From Fennellomyces sp. T-0311 (lineage: Eukaryota > Mucoromycota > Mucoromycetes > Mucorales > Lichtheimiaceae): 64,000 bases of DNA. The notes beneath the pieces are model-generated. The model did not search any database, was not told the DNA's origin, and worked only from the letters and a program-made list of their open reading frames with translations. Position numbers and translations under genes: made by a program. The stretch spans positions 310,001 to 374,000 of the forward strand of contig JALLLT010000029.1 in NCBI GenBank assembly GCA_025266875.1, read 5' to 3'. Every line of letters begins with the position of its first letter. Positions within the stretch are counted from its first letter, which is position 1. This document shows, one piece after another, positions 24,932 through 35,369 of this stretch.

Positions 24932-25133
24932 GTACATTCTCAAAGCCAAGATGCATGTATCAAAAATCCGCATGTCCGGTTTAAAAAATTGTTTAACCGT
25001 TTCCAAAAGTCCGCGTATCCGTTTCATCGGAAACGAGCGCAAGCAATTTTGATGAACAGGATACACGGATTTTTGATGCGGGTACGTACGTATGTGTATT
25101 TTTGATATGTGTATTTTGGCTTCGAGAATGTAC
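24932..25133. repeat. Foldback inverted repeat
   Basis: The left arm at 24932-24974 (GTACATTCTCAAAGCCAAGA...) pairs with the reverse complement of 25089-25133 (GTACATTCTCGAAGCCAAAA...). A nested inner pair lies between them: CCGCGTATCC near 25011 and GGATACACGG near 25059. A small CGTTTC/GAAACG hairpin sits at 25020-25035. A third partial arm copy (AAAGCCAAGATGCGC) occurs at about 25218. Confidence 0.7.
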
Positions 25134-25872
25134 GTATGTTGAGCCTTACCAACGTTTAGCGCACACATATTGCAAAATCAGAGCTGCTTTGGCTCATTTT
25201 TATCTAGAAGCGCTATACAAAGCCAAGATGCGCACCATTTCAAACAAGCAAGCAACTCTGAGTTCTGGTTGTACGTAAAGAATGTGGTTAGTAAACAGGC
25301 TGGATTTGGTGCTCAAACTGCTACGTGCTATTCCTATAGAATAGAGGGCTTCCAAGGGAAGTTATCTAACTCCCCCCTACCCTTACCTGTCTTATTTCAT
25401 TTTGAATCCTAGCCATTGCCTGCCTCTGTGCACTTTCTGGAAGCCTGGAAATAACGGCCATCTGTCTATGATCCTATGGCGCTACTTTGGTGGAATCCAA
25501 TTTCATCTTTTTTAACCTCATCATATGCATCAGATATGATAGCTTTCTTTTCGCTGTAACTTTATCGCTGACACCACCTTCTGATAGCATCATCAGGTTA
25601 GCCTTGGAATCCAATGCAAGGCATACTAATACACTAGAAAGATTCAGTTGATGGATCAGTTTTAGTATTTGGTCAAAACTTATAAAAGACAGCATTATAC
25701 GCTCACAAGCCTCTGATTTTTAAATTGTATAGCCATTTTGCTTCCGACTACCCACTCCCTATACTTATCCCTCATAACGCTTCTCATTTCCAATGCTTTT
25801 CCACATTTTACTTTTCCATCTTTTATGCTTTTCAAGTTTCCTGTTTTCGGGTCCTGCTTTTCGTGCAATTCG

Positions 25873-26460
25873 TTCCAAAGTCGGCTCACTTTTGGCTATA
25901 TCACGATCCCAAATTATGCTAGAAGCATAAACTCAGCAGTTCCATATTCATCCCAATTGTTAGTATCTACTACAAGAAAAAACAAAACATGCCTTCACCT
26001 AAGTCAATTTTGTATCCTTGTAAAAGACGAAAACCACACTTCTCAAAATAAAATATCCCTGCTTCATTGGTTTGGCCAACTGCTGGCACTGCAAATGATT
26101 TTTGGTGAATGGTTTTTTGAAGCGGTTAAACATAAGCATTTTAACCGCTTGAGTTGCTAAAAATGGTAATACAAGTGGTTAAAAAGCTTATATTTAACCG
26201 CTGTAACCATTTTTAACCATCGAATTTTTTTGCAGTGTGGCATCAATGAACCCGTCTTTGAATTCACTACAAAAATATTAATACATCAAGTAAATCGAAT
26301 CGCTGGATCAGTTCCTATTCAGCGAAAAAAGGCTTTCAAGATGACTTTTCAAAGCACTGGCCTGTGATTTTTTGACTTGGAAAATTTTCACGGATTCGTA
26401 ACTTTTTCATTTCTAGTGTTCTTGTAGCTTTTCATTCATCCAATGCTTTAATTTACTCTA
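25873..26460 (+). repeat. Degenerate dispersed repeat, copy A
   Basis: The blocks 25873-25954 and 26250-26340 match 58749-58832 and 58968-59058 in the same orientation and order, for example GCGAAAAAAGGCTTTCAAG against ACGAAAAAAGGCTTTCAAG. Weaker similarity continues to about 26460. The MITE at 26087-26237 interrupts this copy. Confidence 0.7.
26087..26237. mobile_element. CACTG-type MITE with 3-bp target duplication
   Basis: A 151-bp non-coding element. It begins CACTGCAAATGATTTTTGG and ends ...ATTTTTTTGCAGTG, so its ends are inverted repeats. Similarity of the arms continues inward to AGCGGTTAAA on both sides. It is flanked by TGG (26084-26086 and 26238-26240). Internally, 26120-26150 and 26157-26216 form two palindromes built on AACCGCT. 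CACTR ends with a 3-bp duplication are the hallmark of CACTA (EnSpm) elements. The homologous repeat at about 58959 lacks the insert and one TGG-equivalent, so it serves as an empty site. Confidence 0.8.
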
Positions 26461-29363
26461 TAAATGATTGGATATAGATTTAGTTTTTCTACAATATACT
26501 TCATTAATTAAGTGGACCCAATCGCTGGGTACGTCTGCAAGTACAGCCATAGTATCTCATTTGCTTTTAACAATTCATATTCAATTTCTGATCAAACTAA
26601 CTGCCCAGACCGTTGGACATACTTTTGCTTTCTCTATTATTTTCTCCTATACATCAAGTAAATCCGATCACTCGTTGAGCCAATAAAGTGTTTTTAGTCA
26701 ATACTTGTTTTATTCTGTTTCTGATTCATCAAGCGGTTGAACTTTCTTGATATGTTTTCATTCTTGTAGATAATTCAAAGACGGATTCAGTGATGACAAA
26801 GTTAGCCAAACCGAGTAAACAAAGAAACTCAATTTAGGGAAGTACAACTTTCGTTGTTTACCGGCAAACGTACAAAAAAATCGACCCAGGTGGAGACATG
26901 TTTTATATTTTGTAGTGGATGCTGGCAGTTGGGATGGATATGGAACCGTTGAACTTACGCTTCTAACTTAATTTGGGACGGAATGTGTCCAAAAACATGT
27001 TGTTATTAGATGAGGTTGGTAAAACCAGGACAGTAGCAAGTTTGAAAACTTGGAAAAGGAAAAAGGAAATGGAATGTAATATATGTAAAGGCTTACAGAG
27101 TAATCGTAAATAGCATCAACATAGAAACTCTATAATACATAATGATTACCTTGTAGACATAGCAACCAGCCTATTTATTACCATAACATCAGCAGTAATA
27201 TATTCTTTCCTACTCCAGGATGAAGTAGGGTGTTTTACTGATGACCTCTTTTTTTTGAACGCGCGCTGATCACAGCTTTCCGTTCTCGTCAGGTCCATTA
27301 AAAGAAGAAATGAACAACATGCTAAGCGTCAGGGAAAAGGAGAAAGACATAGATAATGGTTCAAAGCTATCAGCCAGAGAAGGGTTTTCTACTGCAGTGA
27401 ATCCCTTCTTTTTCCTCCCCCGTTTTTTCCTCAGCCTCGGGTTTTTCCTACGCCTGAGCATACAATCCACTTGGCTTTAATATTGATATCACCTCGCGTT
27501 TTCCTCACCCCTGGTTTTTCACTCGGTTTTTGGCGTTTCGTCCGCTTAGGAAAAAAAAATACGGGGATCACTGTACAATCTTGGATTGAATTTTCGAGGG
27601 CGTGTTCGAGACTTTTGGTATGTATGGCCGTGCCAAACTGTAGAGCTTGCACACACATATTTTTGAAGCAGATATGCCAACTTTTGACAGTGAGGGTCGG
27701 AGTTTTGAAAGAAGCACACCAAGTCTTTTTAAACACTTCCTGACTGTTCGGTGGGTGTTGCAAAATTCCATGTATGCTACCCCATTTCTACGTAAAAGCC
27801 TGTAAAAGATCGTGATGTACTATATATTCTTTATATATTCTTTGAATAATAATACAGATGACGCTATAACGTATGTATGAATGATCATTGAAAGTGCGTG
27901 TTTATATAGTCGTCAAAGTAGCCAAACCCCAAGGAAGCCTGCGGTAGGTTATGTGCCCGCATCATTCATTATACACTGTCTCGTGTGTTACCTATAAGAC
28001 AAATTTTTCGATATAATGCTGCGTACATGGCTGTTTTTCCAAAGATTTCTGGATAGAAGAAGTTTCGATAGAATTGAACAACTTTGCATTTTCGGTGACT
28101 ACTTCAAAGATTAAAACCTTCGCTAAAGACATTTTTTCCTATGTGATACATATATGTAACAGATTAAGTCGTTCTTCTTATTGACTGTTTTGTATGTAGA
28201 TCGGTAGTTTTGACACATATAGTAAGTGTCACTTTTCCGGCCACAAAACTACTCCTTGGAAATATTGAAAGAAAAACTTTTATGTTCAATGTCTCTCGAT
28301 TAGGTATCATACGGTTTTATAATCCTAAAAGTTAAAAGTGTCCACTCCCGGAAAATGCGCAGCTGGATTACTAAGCTAAAGAGGTGCATATCCAAGTACT
28401 TAGAGAAAAGAAACTGGATTGTTGTGTAAGTATATTTCTGGCACCACTCTTACTTTCTCACCATTCGTTTCTCATGTGAGCACGGAAAAATCACAAATCG
28501 TCTCGCTATCTCTTGTATTACCTAATACATTCACAACTTTATAAAAAAAATTGCCTTTGGAAGATGACCAAGTGAAGCTATCATTGCATACTATTGAGGA
28601 GCCATAGTTTCGCGCTTAGTTGGCTGGCTGATATCAGAAGTATGCGGACGTTATCTAATTCTTTTGAGGAAGAACGTCATATGCGTTACTACAGGACTGT
28701 GTCACATTCTAGGATTTCTGTGTGGCTCGCAAAAAGAAAACCTTATCATGCGATCCTGAAAGAGATCAGGGCAGGAAAGGGGAAACATGTTTACAGATCA
28801 GGAATCATTATTTCAGATACACCCGGGATTTTGTGGAAAAACTACGGAAGCTCATTATCAGGAAAAAAACGTCTTATCATGAAAGCAAGCCAGGAGATCA
28901 GCAAGTATCACATCCGGACCGACGATTTTGTTCTGCCTGTTAATCGTACATGTGGGGTATCTGACTATTCGGAAAAGCATGGTTGATGATGAGAGCATAC
29001 GTATTGACTGTAAAGTACAAAATAAGAAGGTACGTGGCTTCAAGGTTTAGGTTACAAAAAATTCCAAGTTCTGATACGCATGACAACACTAAATAATAAC
29101 GTATTTGGAAAAGAATCAGTGCTTTGTTAGCCAATTCTTGTTTACAGAGTAATTACATGATCTGTACAGCAAAAGAAAAAAAACATATACAGTGGAAAAA
29201 ATAAACGATGCTAGCTACTAGTTCAGACACGATCTATAGCTCCAAGCTCTGTCGTTGTACAATATAACAGGGTTCCACGAGGAGATCAACTATACATCCA
29301 ATAAGCCTTCTCGAACCAAATGCCACAATTACATGAAAGAGCTACTTACAATATATACTTTAT

Positions 29364-31079
29364 TTACTTTTTAAGATTTTGTTCTCGTATGAAGATCCAC
29401 TCCAGTTCAATGACTTCACGCCACATTGTACTTTGCTTGCCGAATGTGTGTAAAATTGCCTCTTTAGCGAGCAAGATCCACCGTCGAACACCGCGTTCCT
29501 GGACCTTCTCGAGTTTCCGACCTTGCAGTTCGTTTTGAATGATTGAGTTCCAGGCAGATTTGGCCAATAGTAGAAGATGCTGGGCGAGCATGGGATGGTA
29601 GGGAGGGTAGATGATAGAATATTGGACGAGGATATACATGCCAATTTTTGTGGCGTTTCGCCAATGACCTTCCATCATTTCGTCAAAGAAAAGGCGTGTA
29701 GATGTGGCTAGCGTGGTGATGCGGAAGGGGATGATTTCATCCAAAGGATATTTGAGCACCTGGTTGATGGCCGATTCGAGGATATCGCGATAGGTCTCAC
29801 CGGGGAAAGGGAGAGCCGCGGCCGCAGGTGGGTCATCGAACTCAGTCAGGTGTTTGAGTGTCGCGGAGCTATTAGCCGAGGGCGAGGAGCCAACGAATCG
29901 GATGTCTGGGTTACTTGCCGACCACAGGTAGGGCGTGAGAAACGGGAGCAGGAAATGTACATAGTACGGCAACGTCAATGGTTTGGAGACATCAGGTACA
30001 GCTCCACTGCGTCGGTTGAAAGTTCTTGTCATTTCAAGCAAATCCCAGCTTTCCAGGTACTCCAATATTCGTTCGCGTTCGCTCGTACCACCGTTTAATA
30101 GACTTTCGGCCCGATCCCAATCCGACTCCTCTTCACCAAGCATGGCGTCGATCCGTCCTACCACGGTATCGTCACTGCAGCGCTCGCAAATACATTTGAA
30201 AAAGTACTTTTCTTGCAATGTTTTCTGTCGATACTGGCGGCTGTGTGCAATGTCTACGTATGCGATTGTGACTTCTTCGTCGGGCTCAATGTTGTCAATG
30301 GCCTTGATCACGAGCAGCGCACCATCGAAGAGCACGGCTGCGTTGGGCCGACAGGAGTGGTTGAACAGAGATCCCACTGGGTATGTACCTTCGCCAATGG
30401 TGAACAGCTGTTCGTCGTAGATGGCAAAGTTGTTGCATCTGAAGCGTCCCAAAAAGCGCACGAGATCCTTTTCTAGTAATGGCGTGTCGCTTAGATAAGC
30501 CTTCTGCTTTGCTGTATTTGCGACTTGTGCATAGTGGTCGAGTAGGTAACGTGGATGGCTGTCAAGGTGATCCATCAAGGAGGCAAATGCTTCCATGGTA
30601 ACCTGTACTGTTTCTTCGTCGTAGGGTTCGATCTGTTGCTGCACCTTTGTATTGCGCTTGATGTACCGTGAAACGTTCAGGGCTACGCGCTCAGCCATCT
30701 CTAGATCCAATTCGGAATCGTCCTCGTTGTTGTCAACTGGGCTGTGGTCTGCTGGTTGACATACAAACTGATGGTAGCTGAGCCAAGCGTTTTTGAAGCA
30801 AGCCATATCGCAAAAGTAGGCGGATTTGCAGCGTGAGCATCGTTGCAGCGGTGCAGAACTGTACTGTGATGTGCCAAGCTTCCGAAAGCAGTAGTTGCAG
30901 AACTCGTGGCGATTGGCCTTGAGTGGTACGGTGCCTAATGGTTGCGATGTAGTGACGATAGATCCACGTTTGAGTGGTGCGGTTGCAACGACGCTTCGGC
31001 CTTTGAGTTTGTCGTCTACGAGAGCCAGCTGATAGCTTGCAAGGTACTTTTGCAGCGCTTCGCAGGGTGCTGTTGCCAT
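29364..31079 (-). CDS. SET and MYND domain protein (SMYD-like)
   Basis: Single exon, about 571 residues from the ATG at 31079 (MATAPCEALQKYLASY). An in-frame ATG at 31178 would add 33 residues of unlikely sequence. The split SET fold is interrupted by a MYND zinc finger: CNYCFRKLG..., CSRCKSAYFCDMACF, then H and C in WLSYHQFVC. The SET core follows with GTYPVGSLFNHSCRPNAAVL (the NHSC cofactor motif) and EEVTIAYVDI. The post-SET cysteines are CICERC. SMYD proteins methylate lysines on histones or other proteins; the substrate here is unknown. The C-terminal third is helical, as in the TPR-like region of SMYDs. An acidic Asn/Asp/Glu insert (NNEDDSELDLE) lies after the MYND finger. Confidence 0.88.
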   Translation of the reverse strand: MATAPCEALQKYLASYQLALVDDKLKGRSVVATAPLKRGSIVTTSQPLGTVPLKANRHEFCNYCFRKLGTSQYSSAPLQRCSRCKSAYFCDMACFKNAWLSYHQFVCQPADHSPVDNNEDDSELDLEMAERVALNVSRYIKRNTKVQQQIEPYDEETVQVTMEAFASLMDHLDSHPRYLLDHYAQVANTAKQKAYLSDTPLLEKDLVRFLGRFRCNNFAIYDEQLFTIGEGTYPVGSLFNHSCRPNAAVLFDGALLVIKAIDNIEPDEEVTIAYVDIAHSRQYRQKTLQEKYFFKCICERCSDDTVVGRIDAMLGEEESDWDRAESLLNGGTSERERILEYLESWDLLEMTRTFNRRSGAVPDVSKPLTLPYYVHFLLPFLTPYLWSASNPDIRFVGSSPSANSSATLKHLTEFDDPPAAAALPFPGETYRDILESAINQVLKYPLDEIIPFRITTLATSTRLFFDEMMEGHWRNATKIGMYILVQYSIIYPPYHPMLAQHLLLLAKSAWNSIIQNELQGRKLEKVQERGVRRWILLAKEAILHTFGKQSTMWREVIELEWIFIREQNLKK

Positions 31080-32034
31080 TGGCGTAATCAGCTGAAAAAA
31101 GTAAAAAAGAAAAAGACACGGGCAGTTGGAGTTCTTATAAGAGGCAAAGGAAATTGACAGTCGCGCACACACACACACACACTAACCATTCACACACAAA
31201 AAAACTCCAGTTTAAACGCTTGTGTTACTTCATTAGGTAAACCCCGAATCAGAGATTTTGGCCTGATGAGCACTTGAATCTCCCATAATCTACCACGAGA
31301 AAATGGGATATCGAATGACATGGTGGTAAGCTAGGACCCTGGACAGCCTTGGTGTACGAGCTGTGGATCAGATTGTGGCCACCGAGTTGCCTGTAACAAT
31401 CTTGCTCGATCCTGTGAGTGGCCAAGCGGCATTATCGATGACAAAGCAAAATAACAAACTCTGACGTTTGCCATAGCTATCATCTGCTCTTTTTGCATGC
31501 AGCCATTGACATGTGCTTTTTTGGCTGCTTTCACTTTATCCGCTCACTGTGAGTTTCCCCACTTTTTTTCATGTTTTTCGCCTCTAAAACGGGCAAAATG
31601 CTCTCGCAGCTCTGGTTAACCCTTTTCGAACTCAGTCTTCATATTTCGACATCCTTTTTTTTCTACTTTCAAACCGGATTGGATTTCTCACTGTACCATC
31701 CGTGCCACTCACGCACCCACGTTTTAGTGTACCTTTTTGTTGCGTGGCCTTTTGGCTTGCAAGCTCGTCCGGACTACTTTTCTTTGTCGCGGTTGACAAG
31801 GGCCCCGTGAAAAAGATTGGGCGACGTTGCTGTGTGGCAAATTGTAATATGAATATAAAAGTTCGTTAATTGGAACAGGTACAGGCAATATCGCGGGCTC
31901 GGCTATTTTGGGTACACGCCTTAACTCAGTATGCGTGGTGGCACTGCCCAATTAGCCATCGAAAGCCAAGAAAACAACCAAAAAAGAAAACCCTCTCTCC
32001 TTTTTTTTCTTCCAATCCTTTTCACTCGACATTG
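31080..32034. other. Divergent promoter region
   Basis: About 950 bp between the SET-MYND and surface-protein genes, which are transcribed away from each other. It contains a (CA)n run at about 31165-31182 and a TATAAAA at 31854-31860, 175 bp before the ATG at 32035. No supported gene. Confidence 0.5.
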
Positions 32035-33599
32035 ATGAAGCCGCTGCTTTTCATCGCCGGCTTATTTTACTTGCCCATTGTTGCCATAGCGACCGCAGTC
32101 GACACATCGTTACTGAAACGCCAAGGTAACTATTGCTGCCCTTGACACCATTGAATCAATCAATCAATCATTTTTTTTGGAATTACACTCACGATGAATT
32201 GCTTTGCAGTGGTCGCTTCCGCCGCGTGTTCCAGACTAGGAAACACGGAAGGAATATGTTCACCAACCGAAGACAGCATCTGGTATAATGGAACGTACCA
32301 AGAACTTACGTGGAAGTACAAGTACGTTGCACCAATGGATATATAAAAAACACTTTTCTATTTATTTTTAAAAACTGATCCCAAATTCGTCTTATTGTAG
32401 CAACCCGAAGTACAGGACATCCCAGGTAAGCGCCCTTGAAAAAAAAATATCGCCGCTTTGAATTCACGTATGAACCATTAGGAAACAGTCAATGTTCATC
32501 TACTTTATATGATCGATAACCAGTACACCAGCGTCAAAAATTGGACGGGTCTAGCCTTATCGCCCGGTACTGTTGTCGAACTCATCGACGATACGTGGTT
32601 CCCCTCACTACTTCCTGACGATTCCGTCAACAAGACATGGAATCCGTACATCTATGTCATCACCGATGGCCACGACTATCTTCAAGAAATCGTAGAGTAT
32701 TCGAATTACAATTTTCCCGCACCCGTCCAGTTTACTTTGATCCGTATGTTGCGTTCCAGTCGTTAGGGAGTGGGTTAATATTGGACAGATAGGGGAGCAA
32801 GGGATAGGCAGAAACCAACAAGCGCGAACGCTGACCTTTTTTTTTTTTTTAAGAAAACGCACACAACACAACTACGCAAACGACTGGCGGTGACGATAGC
32901 ACTGAGTCTAGTAGTGACTCTAGTGGGCTTAAAGGATGGATGATTGCCGTTATTGTTATAGCGTGTGTTCTATTCGTAGCCGCACTAGTAGCACTATTCT
33001 GGCTCGTCAGACGACTACGGAAAAACAGGCAAGCTGGTGGTGACCAACGAACACTGATTCAAGGTAAAGACGGAACTTCGACCCAAATAAGTTCGCCAAT
33101 CATTCCCGCGGCACGACCATTTGCAGGCTCCCTTACGAACACAAGCAACGATATGTCTTCGATTCACTCCTCCACGCCCATCGTTGTCCACGGCGGTTCG
33201 CAACGCGCGCCGAATTCACCGATTACGCACTCCCCATCTTCACCAAAGAGTATGAACGACTACGAAAAGTCATCGCCGGCGGTGGCCCACATCATGCAGC
33301 AACAAGAGGCTCGACAATCAAGCTCTATTTTGAGCTCAACCGATGCAATCATGATCGCGGATACATTCAGGCAATTTATGCGCAAACCTGAATGGAACGA
33401 ACACCACGACGAGGAAGAGGAAGAGGTCGGCAATACGTTTAAATCACAACAATGGAACGACCCCGACAATAGCCGCAAGCAAGTGGGTGACGAATTATTA
33501 CGCAAAGAACTTGCTCAAGAGGGAACGTCGGTGCAGCAGGTAGAGCGGAGGTCGACCCGGTTAAAAGACTCGACGGATAATGACGACAATGCAGCATAA
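32035..33599 (+). CDS. Single-pass type I membrane protein
   Basis: A signal peptide (KPLLFIAGLFYLPIVAIATA) is followed by an extracellular domain of about 150 residues with NGT and NWT glycosylation sequons and cysteines (AACSRLGNTEGICSP). A Ser/Thr-rich stalk (QTTGGDDSTESSSDSSG), one transmembrane helix (WMIAVIVIACVLFVAALVAL), a basic stop-transfer sequence (RRLRKNR) and a cytosolic tail of about 190 residues follow. The tail is rich in Ser/Pro/Gln and ends with charged sequence. Four introns are inferred, including one just after the signal region (about 32126-32210) and two flanking the short exon NPKYRTSQ. The layout resembles fungal wall-stress or surface proteins, but I recognise no named family. 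A surface sensor role is inference. Confidence 0.75.
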
Positions 33600-34182
33600 C
33601 GATATACCCCTCCACTCTCTTTTTCTTTTTTATTCTATTTCCTCTCGCGCTCAGCTCTCCTCCACGGCAAACCTTGTACTTGTTTATTTTCCTCTTTCCT
33701 ACCATTAATATTGTGCATCTTCCATGAACCTCTGTAAGAGTAGATTGTGTCTTCTTGCAGCGCTCGGAAAACAAACCCAAATTGAATCATGAGCAAGCAT
33801 GCGTCGCCTTGATAAAAATTACCGTGTTTATCTTGACTGGCGTGGACCATTGTCTTGGGCCATTCGAACCAATGTGTTGCCATGGGAAAGGTGGGGGTCT
33901 CGGTTGGTTTGACAACGAGAACACGAGGAACCTCCCAGCGTAACAGCGCTTCCAAACAAGTGTTGGAGACGTGGTACAAGCTCGGCAGATCATAACTATA
34001 CTGAGCTACGTGCCACCGGCATTGTTAAACTGTCAGTGCGATGACGGTACTTTTGTGGACAAACACTGATAATATATAAGGCATATCGCTAATCATCTGG
34101 CGCGTTAGGAACCGCTGTACTGCTATATTAAACTCAAATGTGTTGCGTTGCAATTACAGAGATCCGGCAATATATACACGTT
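33600..34182. other. Intergenic region, no gene seen
   Basis: Convergent gap between the surface protein and CCDC174. Open frames on both strands overlap each other and show no domain. CT-rich DNA right after 33600 fits a 3' untranslated region. Confidence 0.5.
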
Positions 34183-35269
34183 TTAGCGGATGGTATCTCG
34201 CACTGATTTGATGAATCTTGAAATGCTGTCTTCATTGACATCCAACTGTTCCTCTGGCGCCGGGGATTCCGTTTTCCGTCGCTTGGCCAAGATTGCCTGC
34301 CGACGCTGACGCACCTTTTCGGCGTTCTTTTGCATTGCGTCTTTCCGTCGCTCGGCAACGGTTTGTGTGTTGCGCCGTGCTGCCTCTGTCTCTTGTCTCA
34401 ATTGATTCAAGCGTTCCATCTGTTCTGCGCGTTGCTCGTCGTCGGTGGCAAACTGGTAAAAGCCGACGCCCCGGGTTCTGTTTTCGTTGGAAGCGTCGTA
34501 ATGCCGGATGCCGGACCGGTCAGCAAGTTCGTTGTCACGAGGAATTGGGGGCGGGGAGGGAGAGCGTGAAGGTGAACGAGAAGGTGAACGCGAAGGCAAT
34601 TGGCTACGACGGACTGTTCGAGAACGGCCGAATTCATCTTCATACTCCACCCACGGATCATCCTCGTCATCTTCTGAATCGTCTCGGCGACGTTTGCTTT
34701 CGCGGGCATCGTCTTCTCTCTCTCTCATGTCTCGCTAAAGCCAGGGTCAGAAACGAACCAATGTGCACAGACAAACGACTTGCCTCTTCCCAGTATTTGC
34801 GATCAAAGTCAATAAGTGCATCCTCGTCTTCTTCTTCACTGTCCCTCCGTACTCGCGTCCGCATTTGCTCGTATATTTTGGCTTTGCGTTCAAGTGCTTC
34901 TCGACTGCGGGTGAGCGACTGGCTGTCAACTTGTTCAAGACGTTCAACCTCATCGCGCTGTGCTCGTGAATTGACGCCTTTGTTCTGTCGTGCCCATACT
35001 GTAGGTTTCTATAGTATCAGGTATTAACGTTTGACCCGAAATACGATTGTGCAAGCGGTACTTTGTCACTGCGTCGATTGGAAGCTGGGCCATGTTTCGC
35101 ACCCGATCGTTCTCGCTCGAATTGTTCTGTTTGTTGTGCAAGCTGTGCTTTCAAGTCAACTAGCTGCTCGCAAAAAGAAAAGGACTGGATTAGTTGACCA
35201 TGCCAAAGAATGACTGAGCCAAAGACGTACCGATGCAGCACTGTAATCGATCACTGGCTTTGGTGGCAT
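34183..35269 (-). CDS. CCDC174: CCDC174 family nuclear protein
   Basis: CCDC174 is linked to RNA processing at the exon junction. Exon 1 reads MPPKPVIDYSAAS and splices to LVDLKAQLAQQTEQFERERS, matching the conserved N-terminus (SSLVDLKAEL-type) of the family. Later exons carry KPTVWARQNKGVNSR, an acidic stretch, then WVEYEDEFGRSRTVRRSQLP and RTRGVGFYQFATDDEQRAEQ, the two best conserved segments. An RSPSRSPSRSPSPPP insert lies between them. The basic tail (RQAILAKRRK) suggests nuclear location. Introns lie at about 35171-35222, 35010-35064 and 34733-34786. The stop is the TAA at 34183-34185. The start codon lies 100 bp from that of SOF1 on the opposite strand. Confidence 0.85.
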
Positions 35270-35369
35270 ATGAACAAGGAACGGGCTATGCTTCAGTCAA
35301 CTGAGTTTACTTTTCTGTGCTTTATTTCCTTGGTTACCAAAAAAAAAACTTTTTGCTTTACAAAAAATC
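35270..35369. promoter_or_regulatory. Compact divergent promoter between CCDC174 and SOF1
   Basis: Only 100 bp separate the two start codons. The interval is AT-rich (several T and A runs) without a clear TATA box. Both genes act in nuclear RNA metabolism, so shared control is plausible (inference). Confidence 0.45.

Larger units (their letters stand above)
24623..29363. other. Gene-poor repeat region
   Basis: About 4.7 kb of AT-rich DNA with no supportable gene. It holds a foldback repeat (24932-25133), a degenerate repeat also present at 58.75-59.2 kb, a 151-bp MITE (26087-26237) and scattered related motifs containing AATCGCTGG. An open stretch at about 28594-28986 (130 codons) shows alternative frames of similar length and no motif, so it may be a transposon remnant. 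Confidence 0.55.

Noticed and set aside
28594..28986. 130-codon frame, possible gene or transposon remnant
   Set aside because: A second frame on the same strand is similarly open, no motif is recognised and no introns can extend it.
34293..35027. 244-codon plus-strand frame opposite CCDC174
   Set aside because: Antisense shadow; the minus strand carries conserved CCDC174 segments and proper splice sites.
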